NCBI GenBank assembly: GCA_009692505.1 | Contig: SHZC01000001.1 | Coordinates: 1 to 64,000, forward strand | Length of the DNA stretch: 64,000 bases | Direction of reading: 5' to 3' | From: Myxococcales bacterium | Lineage (GTDB): Bacteria > Myxococcota_A > Bradymonadia > UBA7976 > UBA1532 | Translations under genes and position numbers: made by a program | Part shown: in pieces, positions 54,308 to 61,318 of the stretch | Position numbering within the stretch: the first letter of the stretch is position 1 | Layout: the number at the start of each line of letters is the position of its first letter | Notes under the pieces: generated by a model | Told to the model about the DNA's origin: nothing | Database searches by the model: none | The model's input: only the letters and a program-made list of their open reading frames with translations

Positions 54308-54406
54308 TCCCACCTCCGAGCGTCGTCGGGTTTTCGTCACCGGGAAACGCGCAAACCCGCGCCACTGGCTGACGAACGCACAATTTCAAGAGTCGAACAA
54401 CGGCTC

Positions 54407-54435
54407 GTTATAAAGAGCGTCACCATCGAAAGCAA
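54407..54435 (-). promoter_or_regulatory. Predicted promoter of the gliding-type cluster
   Basis: On the minus strand TTGCTT (54430-54435) and TATAAC (54407-54412) are 17 bases apart. The start site would be about 95 bases before ATG 54307. It is the best -10 in the upstream region of the cluster, and a second weaker TTGAAA lies downstream of it. Confidence 0.5.
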
Positions 54436-54537
54436 AAGAAATCCCGGCGTTTGCGAGGGCCGTCACGTCGGTTGAACACCGCTGACGCTTGAAATCGATC
54501 TTTGGGGCGGTCGCGGGACATCGGTCCGGAGGCCCAA

Positions 54538-54570
54538 CTGGCGATTGGCTGGCGATTGGCCGGCGAGTGG
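54538..54570 (+). repeat. Three 11-bp direct repeats upstream of a -35 box
   Basis: Units CTGGCGATTGG (54538-54548), the same again (54549-54559), and CCGGCGAGTGG (54560-54570) are contiguous. The array ends one base before the -35 element TTGACT at 54572. A period of 11 bases puts each copy on the same face of the helix, as expected for a protein binding in tandem. Confidence 0.85.
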
Positions 54571-54571
54571 A

Positions 54572-54599
54572 TTGACTTCGGACCCGCGCCTAATAGGAT
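54572..54599 (+). promoter_or_regulatory. Predicted sigma-70-type promoter of the Cys-rich lipoprotein gene
   Basis: TTGACT (54572-54577) and TAGGAT (54594-54599) are 16 bases apart. Transcription would begin near 54606, leaving about 45 bases of leader with GAGG (54644-54647) before ATG 54652. Confidence 0.6.
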
Positions 54600-54651
54600 T
54601 CAGGTTCCGTTGCCCTCTTGCTCTGCCGAGATCCTGCCCATTTGAGGTTTC

Positions 54652-55113
54652 ATGCGCGCCCAATTGCTCGCGAAGTTCATCGGAATTGCGGCCGCTCCCC
54701 GCACGCTTTGCATCGCCGGACTGGCCCTTTCGACCGTTGTCGCGGGCTGCGACACGGGCTTCGGACAGCCCTGTGCCTTGCCCAAGAGCGAGAATTTTCG
54801 TCGGGCGTGTAATCCCGCCCCGGAGATCGATGACGGTGTGGACGCTGGCAAGAACGAGCCGACGATGGAGTCGAAGTCGTCGTGCGCCATCAAGGACTAT
54901 GCCGGCTGCGAGACCCGAATTTGCCTCGTCTACCGGGGCTCGAGCTCATTCTGCAGCGAGCCGTGTCAGCGGAACGATGACTGCGAAGGCGAAGCACAAT
55001 GCCGGCCCTTGCTCGGCGATGATGAGCCCGAGGCGGTCTGCGTCCCGGACCCGATGACCGGTGCGCCGCAGGTCGAGTGCTTCTGCGTTCGCAAGGGCGA
55101 CCTCGACAACTGA
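54652..55113 (+). CDS. Cysteine-rich lipoprotein
   Basis: The 153-residue protein has a long signal region with lipobox VVAGC, after which the mature part is acidic and rich in Cys. Eleven or more Cys occur in short-spaced pairs: SSCAIKDYAGCETRICLVYRG, FCSEPCQRNDDCEGEAQC, and VECFCVRKG. This looks like a small disulphide-bonded surface domain. I recognise no family, though such domains are frequent in Myxococcota lipoproteins. It is alone on its strand with a repeat-flanked promoter upstream. Confidence 0.75.
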   Translation: MRAQLLAKFIGIAAAPRTLCIAGLALSTVVAGCDTGFGQPCALPKSENFRRACNPAPEIDDGVDAGKNEPTMESKSSCAIKDYAGCETRICLVYRGSSSFCSEPCQRNDDCEGEAQCRPLLGDDEPEAVCVPDPMTGAPQVECFCVRKGDLDN

Positions 55114-55152
55114 GTCGCACCTTCGCATGAAGGACGCGGCTCGTTTTGAGGT

Positions 55153-55539
55153 TCAGAAGGCGTGGTCGGGCACGAACGCGTCTTCGATGTATTCGATGGT
55201 CTCGGCGTCGGGCACGAGGTGGACCCCGGCCACGTCGAAGCGGATGTGCTCGGGGGCGACGCCACCGCGCACGCGCAGGTAGGCGTCGGCGGCGCGGGAG
55301 AGCCGACCCTGCTTGCCTCGGTTGACGGTTCGAGTGGGGGTGTCTAGAAACGTCGTCGTGACGGTCCGGACCTCGACGATGACGAGGAGCGCGCCCATGG
55401 ACGCGACGATGTCCAACTCGCCGGTGGCGCATCGCCAGTTGCGCGCCTCGATCAAGTAGCCGTCGGCCTCGAGCCTGGCTGCGACGAGCGCCTCGCCTCG
55501 CCGCCCGGCTTCGGCGCGACCCTCAAGGGCCGGCTTCAC
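55153..55539 (-). CDS. yraN: YraN/UPF0102 family endonuclease-like protein
   Basis: The 128-residue protein has the UPF0102 pattern: GRRGEALVAARLEADGYLIEARNWRCATGELDIVA, then LLVIVEVRT, then VNRGKQGRLSRAADAYL. The Asp of GELDIVA and the Glu of VEVRT correspond to the nuclease-like (Holliday-resolvase fold) residues. The usual EVK triad has Arg in place of Lys here, which may weaken activity. Function is uncertain across the family. Its ATG overlaps the upstream stop (ATGA), and in many bacteria yraN follows rplS or rnhB near the trmD operon, as here. Confidence 0.88.
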   Translation of the reverse strand: MKPALEGRAEAGRRGEALVAARLEADGYLIEARNWRCATGELDIVASMGALLVIVEVRTVTTTFLDTPTRTVNRGKQGRLSRAADAYLRVRGGVAPEHIRFDVAGVHLVPDAETIEYIEDAFVPDHAF

Positions 55540-56708
55540 GACCTGCCCTCTCCCGTGATCGGTCGATTGGAGAAGACGAACATCGGCACTTGATCCCCGA
55601 GCGCCGCGAAGACCTCACTCCAGGCGATCGCGGTGGCAGCGGGCCCTTCGACGGACCAAAACAAGGGCACCGCCGTCTCCCCTTTCGCACGGCTCGCTGC
55701 GAGCACGAGGGCCGCAGAGACGACGCCGGCCCCCGTGATGCCGAGGGCCGCGCTCATGCGCATGACGGCGGCCTCGGCCGGGAGCACACCAGCATAGGCT
55801 TGGACCTGTTCGCGGACCTTCGAATCGGCGAGCCCGGGCTGCGCCTGAGCCGACAGTGCCGACTCCAAGTGGGCCGCGTCGAAGTCGCCCATCACCGTCC
55901 GGAGGCGCTTGAGGTAGCCGTCGAGCTCTTCCAGACGCCGGTGACGCGCCCGCGTGGTCCCGGTCGCAAGGTCCAACTCCCGGCCGCCGCTCGCGAGCTC
56001 ACCGGCGCCGTCGATCCACCGGACGACAAGAAACGCGGCCGCTCCGAAGCTCAGCGGAGCTGTCAGCGCGAGCCATCGGGCGAGGCCGTTCGAGGCACTC
56101 GCGACAAGGAGCGCGAGGAGACCGAGCGACGTGAGAAGGGCCGTCGGCCAGTGGTGAAGAGGGGTCGGCGGTGAAGCCTTGGCGCGCTGCCTGCTGCGGG
56201 CGAGCTCAACGGCGGCCCCGGCGTCGGCGAGCTCGCGTCGGAGCACCGACGGGTCCCTCGCGTGTGAGACGAGCGCTCGATGCACGCCCACGGGGAGGAG
56301 CGGCACGGGCGCCTTGGGTAGCCCGACGGTGGCGAGGGACAAGACCTCGTAGATGAGCGGGTCCGGCAGGTGCATTAGGGCCGCGAGCCTCTCGTTGACC
56401 TCAGGAGCCGAGTCCGAGATGAGGTGCACCCCGTCGTCGTCGAGCCGCTCCAGCGAACGGTGGCCCCCTGGGAGGTCCAGCCGACATCGGTGCCGAGCCG
56501 CGTTGACCTCGAAGGTCAAGACGACCCGCTGGACGCCGCCCAAGGTGTGGCTTGGGAAGTGCCCGCCCCCATAGAGAACGGCGGCGGCGGCGTCCCTGAG
56601 GGCGGTCGCCGTCATGCCGTCCGGCGCGTGGACGAGTTGGTGCGCTTCGGCGGTCCCGAGGGACAGCTCACCGTCGCCCCAATGGAAGCTCAGCTCGACG
56701 ATGCGCAT
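55536..56708 (-). CDS. Degenerate YhaN/RecF-like ATPase with TM hairpin
   Basis: From ATG 56708 (MRIVELSFHWGDGELSLG) the protein is 390 residues. The opening follows YhaN-type AAA/SMC proteins, whose P-loop would read GPNEAGKSTLL. Here the aligned stretch is APDGMTATALRDAAAAVLYG, so Walker A is destroyed. The middle has a helical region and two close TM helices (ALLTSLGLLALLVASASNG and ALTAPLSFGAAAFLVVRWI), as in membrane-hairpin YhaN-like proteins. A coiled part follows (RRLEELDGYLKRLRTVMGDF), then a C-terminal beta/alpha end (FVFSNRPI). It has lost ATPase capacity, by my reading. It lies between rplS and yraN in the translation operon. Confidence 0.65.
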   Translation of the reverse strand: MRIVELSFHWGDGELSLGTAEAHQLVHAPDGMTATALRDAAAAVLYGGGHFPSHTLGGVQRVVLTFEVNAARHRCRLDLPGGHRSLERLDDDGVHLISDSAPEVNERLAALMHLPDPLIYEVLSLATVGLPKAPVPLLPVGVHRALVSHARDPSVLRRELADAGAAVELARSRQRAKASPPTPLHHWPTALLTSLGLLALLVASASNGLARWLALTAPLSFGAAAFLVVRWIDGAGELASGGRELDLATGTTRARHRRLEELDGYLKRLRTVMGDFDAAHLESALSAQAQPGLADSKVREQVQAYAGVLPAEAAVMRMSAALGITGAGVVSAALVLAASRAKGETAVPLFWSVEGPAATAIAWSEVFAALGDQVPMFVFSNRPITGEGRS

Positions 56709-56748
56709 GGGCGCACACTCAACCGCGCGCAGTCGCGCAGCACAAGGC

Positions 56749-57090
56749 TCAAGCGCGAGGCTTGATCCGAGCGGCCCGACCGGCCAAGCCACGCAGGTAG
56801 TAGATACGTGCCTGGCGAACGCGGCCCGCCTGGACGATCTCGATGCGATCGATGGTCGGGCTGTTCAGCGTGAAGATGCGCTCGACGCCGATGCCGAAGC
56901 TGATCTTCCGGACGGTGAAGGTCTCGCGCACGCCGTCGCCACGACGACGAATGCAGACGCCCTCGAAGGCCTGGACGCGCTCCTTCTCGCCTTCTTTGAT
57001 CTTGACGTGGACTCGGATCGTGTCGCCGCTGCGAAACTTCGGGATGTCCGAGCGCAAGAGGCGACTCTCGATAAAGCTTAACGCGTGCAT
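56749..57090 (-). CDS. rplS: 50S ribosomal protein L19
   Basis: L19 lies at the 30S-50S interface. The 113-residue length is normal. The diagnostic pattern is [64 protein letters not shown] and [19 protein letters not shown] 57090 overlaps the trmD stop (TAATG), and GAGGAGAG inside trmD is the ribosome binding site. An in-frame extension upstream to 57273 lies wholly within trmD and is not coding for L19. Confidence 0.97.
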   Translation of the reverse strand: MHALSFIESRLLRSDIPKFRSGDTIRVHVKIKEGEKERVQAFEGVCIRRRGDGVRETFTVRKISFGIGVERIFTLNSPTIDRIEIVQAGRVRQARIYYLRGLAGRAARIKPRA

Positions 57091-57815
57091 TATTTTCTCT
57101 CCTCGTAACTCGTCGTCCGACCGCCGAGTGAAGGCGCGGTCCGGACCGACGTATCGTGCAAAAGATCGGGTCGGCGTTTCTGCGTCCGCTCCAGGGAGCG
57201 GGCAGCACGCCAAGAGGCGATCGCGGCATGGTTTCCGCCAAGCAAAACGGGGGGCACCTCGGTGTCCCGCCAACGCGCCGGACGCGTATATTGGGGATAC
57301 TCCAAGAGGCCATCAGTGAAAGACTCATGCTCGCTCGACTCGGCGTTGCCCAGTGCGTGGGGCAACAACCTGACGATGGCGTCGATCACGCAGAGCGCGG
57401 CGAGCTCACCCCCGGTCACGACGAAGTCTCCGATGGAGATCTCCTCGTCAATGTGGGAGGCGATGACGCGCTCGTCGATCCCTTCGTACCGGCCGCAGAC
57501 GAGCAAGATCGATCCGTAGGACAGGAGCCGTCCCGCGTCCGCTTGTCGAAACGGCTTGCCCGATGGCGACAGCAAGATCCGTCGGAACGCGGACGCAGAC
57601 TCGATGGCCAGCGCGAGCGGCTCGGCCTTCATGACCATGCCCGCCCCGCCCCCGTAGGGTACGTCATCGACCGTCCGATGTCGGTCCGACGTGAAGTCAC
57701 GGGGATCGATCAAGGACAGCTCGAAGCAGTGGCTCCGGCGCGCTCGCCCAACGACGCTCTCGCTGAGGTAGCCGTCAATCAGGCCCGGGAACAACGTGAC
57801 GACGACGAATCGCAT
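57090..57815 (-). CDS. trmD: tRNA (guanine-37-N1)-methyltransferase
   Basis: TrmD makes m1G37 in tRNAs reading CNN and GNN-type codons and prevents frameshifting. The 241-residue protein carries [43 protein letters not shown], the knot motifs [13 protein letters not shown] and [12 protein letters not shown], and [12 protein letters not shown], with the catalytic Asp in the [12 protein letters not shown] segment. It lies 3 bases after rimM and overlaps rplS, the usual order. Confidence 0.97.
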   Translation of the reverse strand: MRFVVVTLFPGLIDGYLSESVVGRARRSHCFELSLIDPRDFTSDRHRTVDDVPYGGGAGMVMKAEPLALAIESASAFRRILLSPSGKPFRQADAGRLLSYGSILLVCGRYEGIDERVIASHIDEEISIGDFVVTGGELAALCVIDAIVRLLPHALGNAESSEHESFTDGLLEYPQYTRPARWRDTEVPPVLLGGNHAAIASWRAARSLERTQKRRPDLLHDTSVRTAPSLGGRTTSYEERK

Positions 57816-57818
57816 CGA

Positions 57819-58343
57819 TCAGCCGCCCTCGACGCCCGCTACAGGCATCTCGCGGAGTCGAATGATTCTCCCCTCGACGTTGACCTCGGAGACAAACGCC
57901 TCGACCATCGGAACGAGGAGCTCCTCACGGCCCCGAACGACGAGCACATCGCTCGCCGGTAGGGTCCAGACCTCGGCGACACGCCCAAGCTCGACCCCAT
58001 CCGGGGACATTACGACAGCGCCCACCAAGTCGTAGTGGTAGTACTCGCCATCGGCGACCGGCGCGAAGTTCGCGCGGTCTTCATACCAAACCATGCCGTT
58101 CAAAGAGCCAGCGGCGTCCCGGTCCCCGATGCCCCCAAGTCTGACGACGGGGCCCTGATGGTCGGTGCGCACGCTCTCAAGCTGAAATGTTCTGATGTTG
58201 GGGTCGCCCGGTTCCTCGGACCCGACTTCGATGCGGCGTTCAGCCCGGATAAGCGGGCTGTCGGCGTTGTAGGGGTGAAATCGAATCTCCCCGCGAACGC
58301 CGTGCGGCCGTCCGAAGACGCCGAAGGCGATACGGCGGGTCAC
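57819..58343 (-). CDS. rimM: Ribosome maturation factor RimM
   Basis: RimM helps mature the 3' domain of 16S rRNA in the 30S subunit. The 174-residue protein has the N-terminal RimM barrel (IAFGVFGRPHGVRGEIRFHPY) and the C-terminal PRC barrel (YYHYDLVGAVVMSPDGVELGRVAEVWTLPASDVLVV, LLVPMVEAFV). It overlaps khpA by ATGA upstream and ends three bases before trmD. Confidence 0.96.
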   Translation of the reverse strand: MTRRIAFGVFGRPHGVRGEIRFHPYNADSPLIRAERRIEVGSEEPGDPNIRTFQLESVRTDHQGPVVRLGGIGDRDAAGSLNGMVWYEDRANFAPVADGEYYHYDLVGAVVMSPDGVELGRVAEVWTLPASDVLVVRGREELLVPMVEAFVSEVNVEGRIIRLREMPVAGVEGG

Positions 58344-58597
58344 TCCGCCGAGGTCACTTCGATGACCGGCGGGGGGCCGTCAACGGAGGCCGCGACAATG
58401 GTCTCGATTGCCCGAATGGTACGACCCTGCCGTCCGACGATGAGGCCCCGGTCGCTGTCGGCCACAGTGACCGTCAGCGTCCGCTCGGGCCCGCTGCCCT
58501 GGCTCGAGACGCGGACCGAAGCCGGGTTATCGACCAGAGAGGTGACGACGAAGGCGAGCACCTCCTCATCGCGCGTTCCGTTGGCTTGATGGCTCAT
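58340..58597 (-). CDS. khpA: KH-domain RNA-binding protein KhpA
   Basis: The 85-residue protein starts at ATG 58597 (MSHQANGTRDEEVLAF). The KH motif is VTVADSDRGLIVGRQGRTIRAIETIVAAS, with the GxxG loop as GRQG. KhpA binds RNA, often as a heterodimer with KhpB. It sits four bases downstream of rpsP and overlaps rimM, the standard position. A longer in-frame reading from 58714 would lie inside rpsP and has no support. Confidence 0.94.
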   Translation of the reverse strand: MSHQANGTRDEEVLAFVVTSLVDNPASVRVSSQGSGPERTLTVTVADSDRGLIVGRQGRTIRAIETIVAASVDGPPPVIEVTSAE

Positions 58598-58601
58598 CTG
58601 C

Positions 58602-58865
58602 TCAGACCTTCGGGGCCGGCACAAGCTCACGGCGAGCACGGCGAACCAGACTGGCCACGGTGTCCGACGGCTGCGCGCCGTTCCCGACCCAGTGGTCAAT
58701 CCGGGCGAGATCAAACTTGATCTCGCTCGGGTTCTTCATCGGATCGTAGGTGCCCACCTGCTCAAGGAAGGCGCCGTCCCGCTTCTTGCGCGAGTCAGCC
58801 ACCACCAAACGGTAGAACGGGTTTTTCTTGGCGCCGAAACGCTGAAGTCGAATGTGGACGGCCAT
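58602..58865 (-). CDS. rpsP: 30S ribosomal protein S16
   Basis: The 87-residue protein from ATG 58865 shows the S16 signature [29 protein letters not shown] and [12 protein letters not shown], then [21 protein letters not shown]. It is the first gene of the translation operon, and GAGGT upstream of the ATG is the likely ribosome binding site. A strong promoter precedes it. Confidence 0.97.
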   Translation of the reverse strand: MAVHIRLQRFGAKKNPFYRLVVADSRKKRDGAFLEQVGTYDPMKNPSEIKFDLARIDHWVGNGAQPSDTVASLVRRARRELVPAPKV

Positions 58866-58899
58866 GAGAACGGTTACCTCTGGAGAATCGAGTCGGCGC

Positions 58900-58928
58900 A
58901 CATTAGGGACGTCGATCTTGACTGTCAA
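58900..58928 (-). promoter_or_regulatory. Strong predicted sigma-70-type promoter of the rpsP operon
   Basis: On the minus strand a consensus TTGACA (58923-58928) and TAATGT (58900-58905) are 17 bases apart, in the short gap before rpsP. The leader would be about 28 bases. This is the closest match to consensus that I found in the window, as expected for a ribosomal-protein operon. Confidence 0.75.
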
Positions 58929-58937
58929 GCCGTAGCG

Positions 58938-61232
58938 TCAAGGATTCGGCGGGGAGCGCACGGGCAGAGCTTGGGTCGGAGACTGGGGCGCGTCCATCAT
59001 GCCGTCCCTCACAACCCGCAGCGCGATGGGCATCCGTCCGGAGAGGTCGACGCGGCCTTCGGGGTCGTCTTCGACGTTCCAGAGTCGAACCCCACGCGGT
59101 GAGCCCCGAAGCCAGTAGTCGCCCCGACGGGCGGCCGCGAAGCCCCCGCTCTGTGCGAAATCCGGCCTGCTTGTGCCCACGACGCCATCCAGCAGGTTCG
59201 AGACAAGGTCCCGGCCGCGCCAGGCACTTGGGGCCGGCACCCCGGCGAGCGACATGATGGACTGGGCGACATCATGCGTGCTGCCCCCAAACTGGAGCGG
59301 TCGCGGACGCAGCCCGATCGCCGACGGATGCCAGAGCACCAGCGGTACACAGAGGATCCCACCCGACAGCGTCCGCCCTTCACCCGCGGCCTCGTAGTCG
59401 TGTAGCGGCTTGCCCACCGTGCCCACGACGATGATCGCGGTGTCCCTGTCCAGGTGATGTCGAGCGAGCGTGGCCACGAGCTGGCCGACCCAATAATCCG
59501 CGGCGCTGACCTGGGCGTCGTAGGCCGCCAGCACGTCCCGCTGGGCCTGGAGGCGCGACTCGACCGCCTCCGTGGGGGCCGAGATCGGCGCGGCTCGCTG
59601 CACATAGATTCGGAAGAGGCCGGCGGGCGGGGGCAGGTCCTCGAGCGGATCCGAGGTCGCCACATACGCCACGAACGGGCGCTTCTTGCGGACATCGAGC
59701 CAGTCGTCCAATTCGCGGAGCAAGGAGCGCGTCTCGGACTGTTCGATGTTTCGATGAAGATCCGTCGCCGTTGAGAAATCCTTGACCACCGTCCGCACGA
59801 CCTCGTCTTCGGTCGCGCTCGTGCTGCCGAAGAACCCCACAAAACGACCCGCGGCGACGAGTGCTGCGGGCAGCGTTGGGGCTCCGGGCATCGGCGCGAG
59901 CAAGGCGAGGTGCCCGTCCCTGGCCGACGTTCCGCCCGACCAGACATCACTCGCCGCCGCCCCTTCCCGCATGAGCAGGTCAAGGTTCGGCGTCGACGCG
60001 CGCTCGCCCACCCGTCCGAGACCCGTCCGGTCGGAGCGGAGCCCGTCGATGGTCCAGACGATGACGTTGCGGACCGGGGAGAAAGGCGTCGCCTCCACGC
60101 CGGGTATATGCAAGGTGGCCTCGATGATCTGCGCGGCATCGGCAGAAGCGATGGGCCCACCGGCGCCGACCGTCACATCGGAGATGATGGAGAGCCTCGC
60201 GGCTCGCCTCCCAAACGCGGAGAGGTCCGCTTCGATGCTGGCCGTTGTGGCTGGCGCGATTCGAACCTTGTGGATGAGGTGCTCGACCGGCCGGCCTTGA
60301 TCGCCGTCGACCTCCAGGACCACCCGAACGTCGACGGGTGGCGATTGTGGCTTGACCTGGACGCGGGCGGAGAGGTGTGCGCTCGGGGGCAGCCAGACGA
60401 AGTGCGACCAGGCCGCCGGGGGCCCCAGCGCGAGCGGAGCCCGATCATCCGGCTTCGTCCCGGCGGTGACTGAGTGTTCCCGGAAGGCCACGGGACCGGT
60501 CTCGGCGGCCGTCGGACCAAAGGCCAGCGTTCCGACCGCGCCGGGGGTCCGCAGCTTGCCGACGAAGCGCGTGAAGCGAAACCAAAGGCGCAGGCGGTGC
60601 TCTCCGGGCTCCAGGCCGTTTGGCGGCAGGGAGAACGTCATGGTGCGCCCCAACATCGGGACATCGACGGTGCCGAGCGGCTGTTCGTCGAGGAAGAGGC
60701 TGAGACGCTGCCCTGCCGCGATGCCCTTCACGAACAACGATCCGACCCTCAGCGCCCGCCCCTCGCTGCCCACCGGGAAGGACAAGGTCGTCCCGATGCC
60801 TTCGGGCCAGGCGACCGGTCGGGCATCCGATTCGCGACCGGGTAACCAAGCGCGCTTGTCGCCCATCGACGTCGCGCTCGCCCACCCTGGGCCATGGGGT
60901 TCGATGACCGGCCCATACCGCCGGAAGTGGCCGTCCCGCCAGTTGGAGACCAGATCGAGGAAGACCCTCGGTGAGACGACCGGCCCGCCTGAGGTGGCTG
61001 CTTTGGACCCCTGGGGAGACGAAGGATCGGTCGCGGGCTCGCCGCCGTCTGGGACGGTCTGCGAAGCGACGCCCGGAGGTTCCCCGCAGGCGCCGAGCCC
61101 GAGGGTGGCGAGGCTGAGAGCGACCGTAGCGAGGCCGGCAAACGCCCTGCCGGGTGCGGCTGCCCGACGACGCCCGAGCCCGTGTTCAAGGCGACGTTTT
61201 TGGGTTTCAGAGCTCGGCAAGTCGGGCACCAC
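58938..61232 (-). CDS. Degenerate sulfatase/alkaline-phosphatase-superfamily lipoprotein
   Basis: The 764-residue protein has a lipoprotein-like signal (LSLATLGLGAC). A large N-terminal beta region (about 60-390) resembles carbohydrate-binding or jelly-roll modules. The C-terminal ~370 residues follow the sulfatase superfamily: NVIVWTIDGLRSDRTG begins the fold, and FVAYVATSDP and CVPLVLWHPSAIGL align with the active paralogue next door. Where active members have SDHGE, this protein reads GTVGK. The downstream metal-binding His region (FHFHG in the neighbour) reads AAGEG, and the nucleophile region is GGTSARDGHL without a PS motif. It is therefore probably a pseudoenzyme. The first codon is GTG 61232 or 61229; both are tentative. 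Confidence 0.75.
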   Translation of the reverse strand: MVPDLPSSETQKRRLEHGLGRRRAAAPGRAFAGLATVALSLATLGLGACGEPPGVASQTVPDGGEPATDPSSPQGSKAATSGGPVVSPRVFLDLVSNWRDGHFRRYGPVIEPHGPGWASATSMGDKRAWLPGRESDARPVAWPEGIGTTLSFPVGSEGRALRVGSLFVKGIAAGQRLSLFLDEQPLGTVDVPMLGRTMTFSLPPNGLEPGEHRLRLWFRFTRFVGKLRTPGAVGTLAFGPTAAETGPVAFREHSVTAGTKPDDRAPLALGPPAAWSHFVWLPPSAHLSARVQVKPQSPPVDVRVVLEVDGDQGRPVEHLIHKVRIAPATTASIEADLSAFGRRAARLSIISDVTVGAGGPIASADAAQIIEATLHIPGVEATPFSPVRNVIVWTIDGLRSDRTGLGRVGERASTPNLDLLMREGAAASDVWSGGTSARDGHLALLAPMPGAPTLPAALVAAGRFVGFFGSTSATEDEVVRTVVKDFSTATDLHRNIEQSETRSLLRELDDWLDVRKKRPFVAYVATSDPLEDLPPPAGLFRIYVQRAAPISAPTEAVESRLQAQRDVLAAYDAQVSAADYWVGQLVATLARHHLDRDTAIIVVGTVGKPLHDYEAAGEGRTLSGGILCVPLVLWHPSAIGLRPRPLQFGGSTHDVAQSIMSLAGVPAPSAWRGRDLVSNLLDGVVGTSRPDFAQSGGFAAARRGDYWLRGSPRGVRLWNVEDDPEGRVDLSGRMPIALRVVRDGMMDAPQSPTQALPVRSPPNP

Positions 61233-61318
61233 GGGGGCCGTGGATGGTGCGGCCCGCCCCTCTATAGGTCAAGGCTCGCGTTGACATCGACGCGGGCGGA
61301 CCCCAAAGTGCGCGGCCC

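Larger units (their letters stand above)
54308..54651. other. Divergent intergenic region with two promoters and a repeat array
   Basis: This 344-base stretch, the only gene-free gap of more than 300 bases in the window, separates the gliding-type cluster from the Cys-rich lipoprotein gene. It is less GC-rich in places than the genes around it. It holds a minus-strand promoter, three 11-bp direct repeats and a plus-strand promoter, described separately. I see no RNA gene, open frame with coding character, or terminator in it. Confidence 0.7.

Noticed and set aside
55120-55133. CCTTC/GAAGG hairpin after the Cys-rich lipoprotein gene as a terminator
   Set aside because: Only five base pairs, and no T-run follows it, so it cannot be called a terminator.
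61267-61309. Overlapping TTGACA/CAAAGT and TTGACC/TATAGA elements between the sulfatase pair as promoters
   Set aside because: The -10 matches or spacings are poor in both directions, so I did not list them as features.
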